Shown: positions 34,242 to 42,326, counted from the first letter of the stretch. The stretch: 64,000 nucleotides of DNA from Streptomyces longispororuber (GCF_014656095.1 NZ_BNBT01000003.1:62001-126000); one strand, 5' to 3'. Translations and numbers: made by a program. The notes: a model not told the origin generated them from the sequence alone.

Positions 34242-36845
34242 ATGCCCCAAATCCCCGCGTACCATCACGGAGTGACCTGGTGGCGAGCCCTGCGACAGAC
34301 GACCCGCACGGGCCTGACCGTGGAGCGCCGCCGCCTCGAACCCCTGGTGGCCCTCCGCGGCGCCGCCGGTCTGGCCGTGGTGATCACCGCGGCCCTCGCC
34401 CTCTTCGGCCCCGCCGTCGCCGCCAGCTCCGCGTTCGGCGCGTACCAGGCGGCCATCGCCACGTTCCAGCGGAGCTGGCGCCCCCGCCCGGAGCTCGCCG
34501 TCGCCTCCGGCACCAGCCTCGCCGTGTCGACCTTCCTCGGCTACGTGACCGGCGCCCACGAGCCCCTGTTCCTGGCGCTGCTCGCCGTGTGGACCTTCCT
34601 CGCGGGCCTGAGCTGGGCGGCGGGCCCCACGATCGGCCTCATCGCCACGTCCAACGTGGCCATCATGCTAGTCACGATCACGCTCCCCGGCTCGCTCGCG
34701 GAGGCCGCGGGCCACGCCGCGATGATGGTGGCGGGCGGCCTGGTCCAGGCGGCCCTGGTGATTTTGTTCCCGGTACGCCGCTGGGGCCCCCACCGCGACG
34801 CCCTCGCCGACGCGCTGGCCGCCGAGGCCGACTACGCGCGCCGCCTGCGCCACGACCCGGTCGCGCCCTTCGACCCGGTCCCGCTGATGGCGGCCCGCGA
34901 CGCCGCGACCATCACACCCCGCCAGGCGCGCACCCGCCCGGCCGCCCTGCACGGCACCCGCGGCCTCGCCGAACGCGTCCGCCCGGTGCTCGCCTCGCTC
35001 GCGGACCCGGCGATGGGCGTCCCCGCCGAGGGCCCGGAGCGCGACCGCGTCCGGGAGCTGCTGGACGCGGCGGCCGACGTCGTCGACGCCGCCGCCCGGG
35101 CCGTCCGCCACGGCACGCCCGTCCCGCGCCTGCCCGCGGCGGCCGCCACGTTCGACTCGGCCGACGCGGAGGACCTGCTCACGGGCCCGCCCCACCGAGC
35201 GGCGACCCGCCTCGGAGCCCTCCTGCGCGACGTCGTCGAGGTCGCGGGCGTCCCCGCCCCGGGCAAGCGCCCCGCGGGGCCACAGGAGTCCCCGCTGTCC
35301 GGGCGAAGCGGAGAGGACGGGGACGGGGACGGGGACGGGGACGGGAACAGGGACGGGAACACGGGCGGGGACGGAAGCGAGGACGAGGGCAGGGACGGGA
35401 GGGACAAGGACAGGGGCGGCCACAAGGACGGAAGCGGGCGCGAGCCCGAGGACGGTAACGGGAACGGACCTGAGGACGGGCAAGGACCCGAGGAGGGACG
35501 CGGGAACAGGCACGGACCCGAGGACGGGCACGGGCACGGACCCGAGGACGGACGCGGGAACAGGCCCGGACCCGAGGACGGCCACAGGCCCGAGGACGGT
35601 CACGGACCCGAGGACGGCCACGGGCCCGAGGGCGGGCGCAGGCCCGAGGGCGGGCAAGCGCACCCCGAGACGCCGGGCGACCGCGCCACCGCCCCGCCCC
35701 CACCCGCGACCCCCCGCGAAAGCAGCCCCGCCCACCTCGTCCGCCCCAGCCTGCTGGCCCTGATCCCCGCCGCCTGCAAGGCCATGCGCACCGAACTGCG
35801 CAAGCGGAACTCCGCCGTCACCCGGCACGCCCTGCGTGTCACCGCGGTCACCGTCACCGGCTACCTCCTGGCCACGCGCCTGCCCCTCGGGCACGCCTAC
35901 TGGGCGCCCATGGCCGCGGTCATGGTGATGCGCCCCGACTTCTCGCAGACCTACTCCCGCGCGGTGGCCCGCTTCGCCGGCACCCTGGTCGGCGTGGCGC
36001 TGGCCACCGGCCTGGTCCAGCTCGTGCACCCCGGCACGCACCTTTCCGCGGCCCTCGCCGTCGTCTGCGCCGGGCTCATGTACCTGCTGATGCGCACCGG
36101 CCAGGTCGCCGCCCAGGCCTGCGTCGCCGCGTACGTCGTGTTCCTGCTCGGGATGGGTGGCGAGGAGTGGACGCAGACGGTGCCCGAGCGCGCCGTCCTG
36201 ACCCTGCTCGGCGGGGCTCTCGCGATGCTCGCGTACGCCCTCTTCCCGGCCTGGGAGACCCCGCGGCTGCGCACCCGGCTCGCGGACTGGCTGGCCGCGG
36301 ACGGCCGGTACGCCGCCGCCGTCGTCCGGCACTACGCCGACCCCGCGGGCAAGGCCTGCCCCGACGTGCGCGAGGCCCTGCTCGCCGCCCGCGACGCGCG
36401 GATCGCCTGGCAGGAGGCCGCCGCTCGGGCCCAGCGCGAGCCCGTGCGCCACCGCGGCCTGTCCCACGCGGCCGCGCAGGACGCCGAGCGCGCCCTGGTG
36501 CAGATCGGCCGCGTCGCCATGCTGATGGAGGCCCATCTGCCCGAGCGCGGGGCGCCCCCGGTCCCGGCCGCCGCCCGCTTCGCGGACGCCCTGAGCGCCG
36601 CCACCGACCGGGCCGCGAGGGCCGTACGCGAGCGCCGCGTGCCCACCTGGGAACCGGTCCGCGAGGCGCTGGCGGCCTGGGACGACGAGGGCGCCCCGGA
36701 CCGCGTCGTCCGCCGCGGCGCGGGCCTCCTCCTGGGCGCGCTCGGTGAGCTCTCCGACGCCCTGGACGTCACGCCCCCGCCGATGCTGGTGGACGGCACC
36801 GACAGCGGCGGGCCGCGGCCCCCCGGGGGGTCCACGGCCCGCTGA
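34242..36845 (+). CDS. FUSC family (fusaric acid resistance-like) membrane transporter
   Basis: An ~867-residue efflux-type membrane protein with two FUSC/aromatic-acid-exporter modules of about five to six helices each (roughly 30-175 and 540-675). They are separated by a cytoplasmic region containing a ~130-residue hydrophilic insert of EDG/GxGPEDG repeats (353-486). Hallmarks are the RPxL-type helices YWAPMAAVMVMRPDFSQTYSRAV with the conserved PDF-TY segment. A second cytoplasmic helical domain ends the protein. The ATG at 34242 is taken; homologues often start at the equivalent of GTG 34272 (VTWWRALRQTT). Likely exports aromatic acids or drugs; substrate unknown. Confidence 0.85.
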   Translation: MPQIPAYHHGVTWWRALRQTTRTGLTVERRRLEPLVALRGAAGLAVVITAALALFGPAVAASSAFGAYQAAIATFQRSWRPRPELAVASGTSLAVSTFLGYVTGAHEPLFLALLAVWTFLAGLSWAAGPTIGLIATSNVAIMLVTITLPGSLAEAAGHAAMMVAGGLVQAALVILFPVRRWGPHRDALADALAAEADYARRLRHDPVAPFDPVPLMAARDAATITPRQARTRPAALHGTRGLAERVRPVLASLADPAMGVPAEGPERDRVRELLDAAADVVDAAARAVRHGTPVPRLPAAAATFDSADAEDLLTGPPHRAATRLGALLRDVVEVAGVPAPGKRPAGPQESPLSGRSGEDGDGDGDGDGNRDGNTGGDGSEDEGRDGRDKDRGGHKDGSGREPEDGNGNGPEDGQGPEEGRGNRHGPEDGHGHGPEDGRGNRPGPEDGHRPEDGHGPEDGHGPEGGRRPEGGQAHPETPGDRATAPPPPATPRESSPAHLVRPSLLALIPAACKAMRTELRKRNSAVTRHALRVTAVTVTGYLLATRLPLGHAYWAPMAAVMVMRPDFSQTYSRAVARFAGTLVGVALATGLVQLVHPGTHLSAALAVVCAGLMYLLMRTGQVAAQACVAAYVVFLLGMGGEEWTQTVPERAVLTLLGGALAMLAYALFPAWETPRLRTRLADWLAADGRYAAAVVRHYADPAGKACPDVREALLAARDARIAWQEAAARAQREPVRHRGLSHAAAQDAERALVQIGRVAMLMEAHLPERGAPPVPAAARFADALSAATDRAARAVRERRVPTWEPVREALAAWDDEGAPDRVVRRGAGLLLGALGELSDALDVTPPPMLVDGTDSGGPRPPGGSTAR
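35299..35670 (+). repeat. Gly/Asp-rich tandem repeat inside FUSC gene
   Basis: GGGGACGGGGAC-type 6-bp units (35315-35350) and later CCCGAGGACGG(G/C)CAC units encode the EDGHGPEDG linker. Codon usage differs from the flanking membrane modules. Confidence 0.75.
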
Positions 36846-36863
36846 CGGCGCCCGCCGGGTACG

Positions 36864-37364
36864 TCAGCCCTGCGGCAGGTCCGCCGTCGGCAGCCCCTTG
36901 GGCAGGCGACCGCCCTCGGCCTTGCTGAACTCGTCCGTGCCGAAACCCTCCCAGGCGACCTTCAGCTTCGTGCCGTCCACGGACTCGACGCGGCCCTCGG
37001 AGCGGTCCGCGGAGCCGTCGCTGCACTTCAGCCTGATCATCCGCGTGCCGCTCTCCTCCTTGGCGGTGCCGCTGCACACCTGCCCGGCGGAGGCCAGCGA
37101 GGCGTTCCCGCCCCGGATGACGAGGGCGACCGGCTTGCCCTTGGACTGGGTCATCCAACTGCCTTCGAGGCTGCCGCCCTTGGCGTCCGACTCCCCGGAG
37201 CCGCCGGAGCCGGGCCCCTTGGACGCGCTGTCCGAAGCCGCCCCCTTGTCGCCGCCCTCGTCCCCCTTGTCGCCGTCGTCGCTGCCGCAACCGGTCAGAA
37301 CGAGCACGGCGGCGAGCCCCGCCACCGTCGCACCGATCGTCGTCCCGCGGACGTGCCTGCGCAC
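36864..37364 (-). CDS. Small lipoprotein, unknown function
   Basis: A 166-residue lipoprotein. The GTG at 37364 follows GAGGGGGA by about six bases; an ATG at 37430 is less likely because it lies ahead of the signal peptide. The signal is VRRHVRGTTIGATVAGLAAVLVLTGC, with lipobox LTGC. An acidic, Ser/Gly-rich spacer leads to a beta-rich C-terminal domain (EGSWMTQSKGKPVALVIRGG, VCSGTA and IRLKCSD) with two Cys that may be disulfide-bonded. It abuts the zinc-free ribosomal protein genes but is separated by a short gap. No function is recognised. Confidence 0.8.
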   Translation of the reverse strand: MRRHVRGTTIGATVAGLAAVLVLTGCGSDDGDKGDEGGDKGAASDSASKGPGSGGSGESDAKGGSLEGSWMTQSKGKPVALVIRGGNASLASAGQVCSGTAKEESGTRMIRLKCSDGSADRSEGRVESVDGTKLKVAWEGFGTDEFSKAEGGRLPKGLPTADLPQG

Positions 37365-37432
37365 GAAGTCCCCCTCGTCAGAGCTGTTGTCGAGCATCGT
37401 CCCAGGCCACCGGCCCGGAATCGCGCGCAAAG

Positions 37433-37738
37433 CTACCAGGAGGACTTCCGCACGCCGGGCAGGAATCCGGCGTGCGCCTGCTCGCGCAGCCGCACCCGGG
37501 AGAGCCCGAACGTCCGCAGATAGCCGCGCGGCCGCCCGTCCACACTGTCGCGATGGCGTACGCGCGTGGCGCTGGCGTCACGTGGCTGGCGCGCCAACTC
37601 CTGCCGTGCCGCCAGGCGTTCGGCCTCCGGCGTGGACGGACGGCGGATGATCTCCTTCAGCTCGGCCCGCCGTGCTGCGTACCGCGCGACCGTCGCGCGC
37701 CGCTGCTCGTTCTTCGCGATCTTGCTCTTCTTGGCCAT
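37433..37738 (-). CDS. rpsN: 30S ribosomal protein S14, zinc-free paralogue
   Basis: A 101-residue S14 of the long, cysteine-free type ([20 protein letters not shown], then [20 protein letters not shown] and the end PGVRKSSW). The zinc-binding CxxC pairs of the short S14 are missing. It lies directly behind rpmB; the stop and start share a base (TGATG). In actinomycetes such C-minus paralogues replace the zinc forms when zinc is scarce, under Zur. That role fits the neighbouring L28, L33, L31 and S18 copies. Confidence 0.95.
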   Translation of the reverse strand: MAKKSKIAKNEQRRATVARYAARRAELKEIIRRPSTPEAERLAARQELARQPRDASATRVRHRDSVDGRPRGYLRTFGLSRVRLREQAHAGFLPGVRKSSW

Positions 37739-37974
37739 CAGATTTTCACCCCGCGCGCACGAATCCGGGCCACGGCCGCCTCGACGCCGATCACGTCGAC
37801 GGTCTTGATGCCCCTGGCGCTCAGCCGCAGGCGCACGTACCGGCCCTCGCTCGGCAGCCAGTAGCGCTTGCTCTGGACATTGGGGTCGAAACGGCGCGAG
37901 GTGCGCCGGTGGGAGTGGGAGATCTTCTTGCCGAAGCCCGGCTTCGCGCCGGTGAGCTGGCAGTGGGCGGACAC
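37738..37974 (-). CDS. rpmB: 50S ribosomal protein L28, zinc-free paralogue
   Basis: A 78-residue L28 with [19 protein letters not shown] and [12 protein letters not shown]. Only one Cys remains of the zinc ribbon. The GTG at 37974 gives the normal L28 length and has GAGAGG nine bases upstream. The frame is open to an ATG at 38034 but that would add 20 non-conserved residues. It leads a two-gene operon with rpsN and is divergent from rpmG around a Zur-like site. Confidence 0.93.
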   Translation of the reverse strand: MSAHCQLTGAKPGFGKKISHSHRRTSRRFDPNVQSKRYWLPSEGRYVRLRLSARGIKTVDVIGVEAAVARIRARGVKI

Positions 37975-38011
37975 GGTGACGCACCTCTCGGTCGGAATCG
38001 CTCCCGTCCAT

Positions 38012-38039
38012 TTGGAAACGGGATTCATTTTCATATACT
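38012..38039 (+). promoter_or_regulatory. rpmG promoter with Zur-like box
   Basis: TTGGAA (38012-38017) and TATACT (38034-38039) form a -35/-10 pair spaced 16 bp. The spacer holds a Zur-box-like 15-mer (38019-38033): its right half, ATTTTCA, is perfect, its left half GGGAT degenerate. The -10 is seven bases from the rpmG ATG, with no Shine-Dalgarno. On the other strand TAGTAT (38040-38035) is a possible rpmB -10. Confidence 0.75.
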
Positions 38040-38046
38040 AGCCGTC

Positions 38047-38211
38047 ATGGCTCGCAACGAACTCCGCCCGGTCATCAAGCTCCGGTCCACCGCCGGCACG
38101 GGCTACACCTACGTCACCCGCAAGAACCGCAGGAACGACCCCGACCGCCTCACCCTGCGCAAGTACGACCCGGTGGCCGGCCGCCACGTCGACTTCCGAG
38201 AGGAGCGCTGA
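38047..38211 (+). CDS. rpmG: 50S ribosomal protein L33, zinc-free paralogue
   Basis: A 54-residue L33 ([21 protein letters not shown], then [18 protein letters not shown]). All cysteines of the zinc-binding form are gone. It starts the plus-strand part of the zinc island. The ATG is seven bases after a TATACT -10 box and has no ribosome binding site, so the message is probably leaderless. Its expression should follow Zur, whose likely box overlaps the promoter. Confidence 0.95.
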   Translation: MARNELRPVIKLRSTAGTGYTYVTRKNRRNDPDRLTLRKYDPVAGRHVDFREER

Positions 38212-38216
38212 TCCCG

Positions 38217-38483
38217 ATGCGACCCGGCATCCACCCGCCCTACGGCCCCGTCGTCTTCCGCGACAAGGCCGCGGGCTTCGCCTTCCTCACCCGCTCGACG
38301 GCGACCAGCGACAAGACGATCGACTGGGAGGACGGCCGTACGTACCCCGTCATCGACGTCGAGGTCTCCTCCGCGAGCCACCCCTTCTACACGGGGCAGC
38401 AGCGCGTCCTCGACACGGCGGGCCGCGTGGAGCGCTTCGAGCGCCGCTACGGCTCCCGCGCCGCCGAGGGCGGGTCGCGCTGA
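38217..38483 (+). CDS. rpmE2: 50S ribosomal protein L31 type B
   Basis: An 88-residue type B L31 ([51 protein letters not shown] in parts). It has no cysteines, unlike the zinc-binding RpmE. It lies five bases after rpmG and its TGA overlaps the next ATG (TGATG), so it is cotranslated with the CobW-like gene. AGGAG is visible within the rpmG end as its ribosome binding site. Confidence 0.95.
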   Translation: MRPGIHPPYGPVVFRDKAAGFAFLTRSTATSDKTIDWEDGRTYPVIDVEVSSASHPFYTGQQRVLDTAGRVERFERRYGSRAAEGGSR

Positions 38484-39634
38484 TGGGCGCCCCCCTCGAC
38501 GTGGTCGTCGTGGCCGGGCTGCACGCCGAGGCCCGCGCGGCGGCCGTGGACCGGCTGCTGGCCACCGTCCCCGACAGCGTCGCCCTGCACCACGACCTCT
38601 CGGCCGCGCCCGGCGGCGGCGTCACCCGGACCGTGCGCGACGCGAACGGCCCCCTGTCCGAGGGCGAAGCGCCGCTCGTCAACGACTGCGCCTGCTGCGC
38701 CCTGCGCGAGGACCTCGTACCGGAGCTGGAGCGGCTCGCCGCCGGCGGCCTCACCCGGCTCGCGGTGGTCGAGCTGTGGGACTCCGTCGAGCCCCAGGCC
38801 ATGGCCGAGGTCATCGCCGGGCACGGCTCGCGCGCGCTGCGCCTGAGCGGCGTGCTCACGGCCGTCGACCCGAGCCTGCTGCTGCCCTACCTCGCCAACG
38901 GCGACGACCTGGCGGAGGCGGGGCTCGCCGCGGCCGCCGCCGACCGGCGCACCGTCGCCGACACCTGGGCGCGGCAGCTCGAGTACCCGCCGGTGCTCGC
39001 GGTCCTCGACACCGGGACCGCCGCGGCCGTGGACGACGCCGACCGCGCGCTGCTCGCCCAGCTCCACCCGACGGCCCGCCAGGTCCCGATCGGCCACGGT
39101 GACCTGGCGGGCGCCGCGCGCGCCGGCTTCGACGTGGAGGCGGCCGCCGCCGCGCAGCACCCGGCGTGCGCGCTGCTGCCCGCCGAGGCCGACGACAGCG
39201 GCGTCACCACGCTGGTCTGGCGCCGCGAGCGGCCCTTCCACCCGGAGCGGCTGTACGCGGCCCTGGAGGACCTGACCTGCGCCGCCGCGCGCAGCAGGGG
39301 CCGCTTCTGGCTCGCCGACCGGCCCGACACGCTGCTCGCCTGGGACGCGGCGGGCGGCGCCCTGTGCGTGGAGAGCGCCGGGCCGTGGCTGGCGTCCCTG
39401 CCGGACGCCGCCTGGGAGCTGGTGCCGCCGGTACGCCGCGCCGCCGCCGCGCTCGACTGGCACCCGGAGCACGGCGACCGCTGCCAGCACCTCGTGTTCA
39501 CCTCGCCCGGCCTCGACCGCGACGCGCTCGCCGGGGTCCTGGAGTCCTGCCTCCTCACGGACGAGGAGTACGCCGCCGGGCGCGACGCCTGGAAGAACCT
39601 GCCGCCCGCCTTCGACTCCCTCCTGGAGGTCTGA
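38483..39634 (+). CDS. CobW/COG0523-family protein with degenerate P-loop
   Basis: A 383-residue member of the CobW/ZNG zinc-metallochaperone family. The signature CxCC motif is intact (NDCACCALRED, Cys69, Cys71, Cys72), and the CobW C-terminal domain ends with HRLVF-type residues (CQHLVFTSPGLDRDALAG). The N-terminal Walker A, normally GFLGSGKTT, reads VVVAGLHAEARAA, so GTP binding through the normal P-loop is unlikely. COG0523 proteins move zinc to clients during starvation. Its place between zinc-free ribosomal genes supports zinc homeostasis. It overlaps rpmE2 by one base and precedes rpsR2 by three. Confidence 0.88.
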   Translation: MGAPLDVVVVAGLHAEARAAAVDRLLATVPDSVALHHDLSAAPGGGVTRTVRDANGPLSEGEAPLVNDCACCALREDLVPELERLAAGGLTRLAVVELWDSVEPQAMAEVIAGHGSRALRLSGVLTAVDPSLLLPYLANGDDLAEAGLAAAAADRRTVADTWARQLEYPPVLAVLDTGTAAAVDDADRALLAQLHPTARQVPIGHGDLAGAARAGFDVEAAAAAQHPACALLPAEADDSGVTTLVWRRERPFHPERLYAALEDLTCAAARSRGRFWLADRPDTLLAWDAAGGALCVESAGPWLASLPDAAWELVPPVRRAAAALDWHPEHGDRCQHLVFTSPGLDRDALAGVLESCLLTDEEYAAGRDAWKNLPPAFDSLLEV

Positions 39635-39637
39635 CCC

Positions 39638-39874
39638 GTGTCCCCCCGCCGCGCCGACCGCAAGCCCCTGAAGCCCCGCCCCAACCCCCTGGATCAGGCG
39701 GGCATCACGTACATCGACTACAAGGACGTCGGACTCCTGCGGACGTTCCTCTCCGACCGGGGCAAGATCCGCTCCCGTCGCGTGACCCGTGTGACGGTGC
39801 GGCAGCAGCGGCAGCTCGCCCGTGCCGTCAAGAACGCCCGGGAGATGGCGCTGCTGCCGTACGCGCCCCGCTGA
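39638..39874 (+). CDS. rpsR2: 30S ribosomal protein S18, zinc-free paralogue
   Basis: A 78-residue S18 ([59 protein letters not shown]). It has no Cys, as expected of the zinc-free form. Start is GTG 39638, three bases after the CobW-like stop, with TGGAGG upstream. It closes the zinc-starvation operon. Confidence 0.95.
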   Translation: MSPRRADRKPLKPRPNPLDQAGITYIDYKDVGLLRTFLSDRGKIRSRRVTRVTVRQQRQLARAVKNAREMALLPYAPR

Positions 39875-40209
39875 CACGGCCGCCGCCCCCGGTGCCGGGG
39901 CAAGCGCTTGCCGTCGTCGTGAACTCCTCCCGGTACGCCTGCCACCAGATGGCCCCCGAACGCGTCTGTACCTAGTGCACGAGGTAATCGGATCCGGACG
40001 ACCCGGCGCGGGAACACCGCGGGAAGATCATGGACGGGGGCTGGCGTTCGCATGTCATGCGGGGTTCGACGCGGTGGCCGGAGGAGCTGTAACCAGCTCA
40101 CCACACCGCGTGCACGTGCATCTGCCCATGCATCGGCACATGAACACAGCTATGATCCGGGACAGTTGACGGCTACAACAACAGCCACGGCACCACCGGG
40201 GAGCGACCT
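39875..40209. other. Intergenic region upstream of the DUF397 gene
   Basis: 335 bases. After rpsR2 come a small CCCC/GGGG hairpin (39887-39900) and the 10-bp palindrome CAAGCGCTTG (39901-39910). The key feature is the shared element at 40107. The AT-richer stretch CAGCTATGATCC near 40148-40160 contains TATGAT, a good -10 for the DUF397 gene. Confidence 0.6.
40107..40136 (+). promoter_or_regulatory. WhiJ-triad element, copy upstream of DUF397 gene
   Basis: A 21-base word containing GTGCACGTGCATCTGCCC (40107-40127), extending to 30 bases with two differences, is repeated exactly in inverted orientation at 41247-41276. It holds the palindrome TGCACGTGCA and two TGCATC words. It points toward the DUF397 gene, as the other copy points toward the ATPase gene. 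Confidence 0.8.
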
Positions 40210-40449
40210 GTGCACCACGTGTTCAACGGCATGGCGGCCACGGATCTTCACGGGGTGGTCTGGCGGAAGAGCAGGCACAGCAATTCCCAGGGTGCCTGCG
40301 TGGAGTTCGCGAAGCTGCCGGGCGGCGACGTCGCCGTGCGCAACTCGCGCTTCCCTGACGGTCCCGCGCTCGTCTACACGCGCGCCGAGATAGAGGCGAT
40401 GCTGCTCGGCATGAAGGACGGCGAGTTCGACGACCTGCTCAGCGGCTGA
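40210..40449 (+). CDS. DUF397 domain protein
   Basis: A 79-residue protein of the DUF397 family: VVWRKSRHSNSQGACVEFAKLPGGDVAVRNSRFPDGPALVYTRAEI (in parts) is the family core, here complete. GTG 40210 has GGGGAG six bases upstream. In streptomycetes such proteins work with XRE/DUF5753 (WhiJ-like) regulators, often as co-effectors or antitoxin-like partners controlling development and antibiotic production. Here the regulator lies 1.2 kb downstream and the element at 40107 precedes the gene. The 3' end is partly duplicated 80 bp downstream. Confidence 0.93.
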   Translation: MHHVFNGMAATDLHGVVWRKSRHSNSQGACVEFAKLPGGDVAVRNSRFPDGPALVYTRAEIEAMLLGMKDGEFDDLLSG

Positions 40450-40547
40450 TCACGCGCGTGCGCCCCGGAGGGTGACCGCGTCCGTCCGTACGCTTCGCGG
40501 CCGAGCGCGTGTGGACGTCGCGTGGCTGATCACATACGTGTGCCCCG
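40444..40547. repeat. 24-bp direct repeat, period 80
   Basis: GGCTGATCAC-type words at 40444-40467 and 40524-40547 agree at 20 of 24 positions. The first copy contains the DUF397 stop codon. It marks a small duplication between convergent genes. Confidence 0.7.
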
Positions 40548-40603
40548 TCGGCTCCTCGTGTCGGTGAGGGCCCGGGGGTATGCGGTGGCCGGCCGGAGCC
40601 GCC

Positions 40604-41119
40604 TCAGGCGAGCTGGAACAGCGCCCACACCACTTTGCCGCTCAGCGCGCCCGCGAGCGGGTGCCAGCCCCAGCCGTCGCTGAACGAGTCCACCAGGAAG
40701 AGGCCCCGCCCGGACTCCGCCGAGAAGTCGTCGAAGGCGTCCTCGGGCGCCCGCGTCACCGGGCTCTCGTCGCTGGGGTCCCGTACCGCGCACACCAGGC
40801 GCGAGGACCAGCGCATCATGTGCAGCCGCACGGGCGCGTCCTCGCCGACCACGCAGTGCACCTCGGCGTGCGCGCCGTGGGCGGGCAGGGCGTGCCGCAG
40901 CGCGTTGGTGACGAGTTCGGAGACCACGAGCGCGACGTCGTCGAAGCGGTCGTCGAGCTCCCAGGAGGAAAGCGTCTTCCGGGTGAACTGCCGTGCGCTG
41001 CCGACCGCTTCGTACCGGGGCGGGAGGGAGCAGGAGGCCGCGCTGGAGACCCCTGAGGGGTCGAGCGGAGGAAGCCCCTGCCGCAAGGGCTCGAGCATGG
41101 TTGATCCATTCGTCCCCAT
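40604..41119 (-). CDS. RsbW/SpoIIAB-like ATP-binding protein
   Basis: A 171-residue HATPase_c protein of the anti-sigma-factor kinase type. The N box is VVSELVTNALRHA, G1 is in CAVRDPSDESP and the G2 loop is ESGRGLFLVDSFSDGWGW. There is no transmembrane or sensor part. The ATG at 41119 is preceded by GGGGAG at a normal distance. It is the third typical member of WhiJ/AbaA-type clusters. Two 12-bp units at 41173-41197 and the shared element at 41247 lie in its upstream region. Confidence 0.9.
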   Translation of the reverse strand: MGTNGSTMLEPLRQGLPPLDPSGVSSAASCSLPPRYEAVGSARQFTRKTLSSWELDDRFDDVALVVSELVTNALRHALPAHGAHAEVHCVVGEDAPVRLHMMRWSSRLVCAVRDPSDESPVTRAPEDAFDDFSAESGRGLFLVDSFSDGWGWHPLAGALSGKVVWALFQLA

Positions 41120-41435
41120 GCGAGGCACTCCCCGGTTTTCGCGGTTCGCGGTACAAAGCGAGCGAGCGGTGGCGCGGTCGGTACAGCGGTCGGTACAGCA
41201 AGGGCACAACAAGTGACGCGCCGACCATGGTTCCGAATGCGTACAGCAGATGCAAGGGCAGATGCACGTGCACGCGCCGGACTTGACCGTTCCTAGGGCG
41301 CTTCTTGCCCATTTCTTCCTACGGCCTCTTGTGGAGACTGTCCTTACGCTTTCCCTTTCCGTAACCGAACGAGCACCGCCCGAAGCGTTTAATGGCACAC
41401 TGCGAGTCTCAAGACCTTGGGGAGGACTGAGCGAA
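41120..41435. other. Divergent control region of ATPase and XRE genes
   Basis: 316 bases between divergent genes. It holds a tandem 13-bp repeat with GCGGTCGGTACA (41173-41184 and 41186-41197) and the inverted copy of the shared element (41247-41276). On the XRE side, AT-richer DNA at 41330-41400 (GTTTAATGG) probably carries that gene's promoter, with GGGGAGGA as ribosome binding site at 41419. Confidence 0.6.
41247..41276 (-). promoter_or_regulatory. WhiJ-triad element, copy upstream of ATPase gene
   Basis: The 21 bases at 41256-41276 are the exact inverse complement of 40107-40127; homology extends nine bases further with two differences. Relative to the ATPase gene it has the same orientation as the other copy has to the DUF397 gene. 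Confidence 0.8.
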
Positions 41436-42326
41436 GTGACCGCTGGGGAGTCGAGCGGCTCGGTGGTACGGCGCATTCTGCTGGGCTCGCAACTGAGGCG
41501 CCTGAGGGAAGCACGCGGCATCACCCGTGAAGCGGCCGGATACTCGATCCGCGCGTCCGAATCGAAGATCAGCCGCATGGAGTTGGGCAGGGTGAGCTTC
41601 AAGTCGAGGGACGTGGAAGACCTTCTCACGCTCTACGGAGTCACGGACGAGGCCGAGCGCGCCGCGCTCCTCTCGCTCGCCAAGGAGGCCAACCTCACCG
41701 GCTGGTGGCACAGTTACTCCGACGTGCTGCCGGGCTGGTTCCAGACATACATCGGCCTGGAGGGCGCCGCCTCGCTCATCCGGGTCTACGAAGTCCAGTT
41801 CATCAACGGCCTGTTGCAGACGGAGGCCTACGCGCACGCCGTCGTCGAGCGCGGCCTGAAGGCCGCCGCAGGCCGGGGCGGGGGCGGCAAGGTCAGCCAG
41901 GCCGACATCGACCGCCGCGTCGCGCTGCGCCTGGAGCGCCAGAAGCTGCTCGTGTCGGAGCGCGCGCCGCAGTTCCGGTGCGTCCTCGACGAGGCGGCGC
42001 TGCGGCGGCCGTACGGCGACCGGGAGGTGATGCGCGGGCAGATCCAGCACCTCATCGAGATCTCCGAGCGGCCGAACGTGACGCTGCAGGTCATGCCCTT
42101 CACCTTCGGCGGCCACGCGGGCGAGAGCGGGGCGTTCACGATGCTGAGCTTCCCCGAGTCCGACCTGTCGGACGTCGTCTACCTGGAGCAGCTCACCGGC
42201 GCCCTGTACCTGGACAAGCGGGAGGAAGTGGCCCAGTACGAGCGGGCGATGGCGGAGCTCCAGGACGACTGTCCGGATCCGGCCGACAGCCGTGACCTTC
42301 TGCGTGGTCTACTCCAACTGACCTGA
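41436..42326 (+). CDS. XRE-family regulator with DUF5753 domain (WhiJ-like)
   Basis: A 296-residue regulator. The N-terminal helix-turn-helix spans ~14-70 (LGSQLRRLREARGITREAAGYSIRASESKISRMELGR in parts). The DUF5753 domain follows (GWFQTYIGLE, VYEVQFINGLLQTEAYA, VMPFTFGGHAGESGAFTML, VYLEQLTGALYLD). GTG 41436 has GGGGAGGA about ten bases upstream. WhiJ of S. coelicolor and its relatives control sporulation and antibiotic onset with DUF397 and ATPase partners. The shared elements before the other two genes are its probable targets. Confidence 0.93.
   Translation: MTAGESSGSVVRRILLGSQLRRLREARGITREAAGYSIRASESKISRMELGRVSFKSRDVEDLLTLYGVTDEAERAALLSLAKEANLTGWWHSYSDVLPGWFQTYIGLEGAASLIRVYEVQFINGLLQTEAYAHAVVERGLKAAAGRGGGGKVSQADIDRRVALRLERQKLLVSERAPQFRCVLDEAALRRPYGDREVMRGQIQHLIEISERPNVTLQVMPFTFGGHAGESGAFTMLSFPESDLSDVVYLEQLTGALYLDKREEVAQYERAMAELQDDCPDPADSRDLLRGLLQLT

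Noticed and set aside
39875..40209. A small RNA or riboswitch before the DUF397 gene.
   Set aside because: No known riboswitch fold was recognised. The palindromes are better explained as protein-binding sites.
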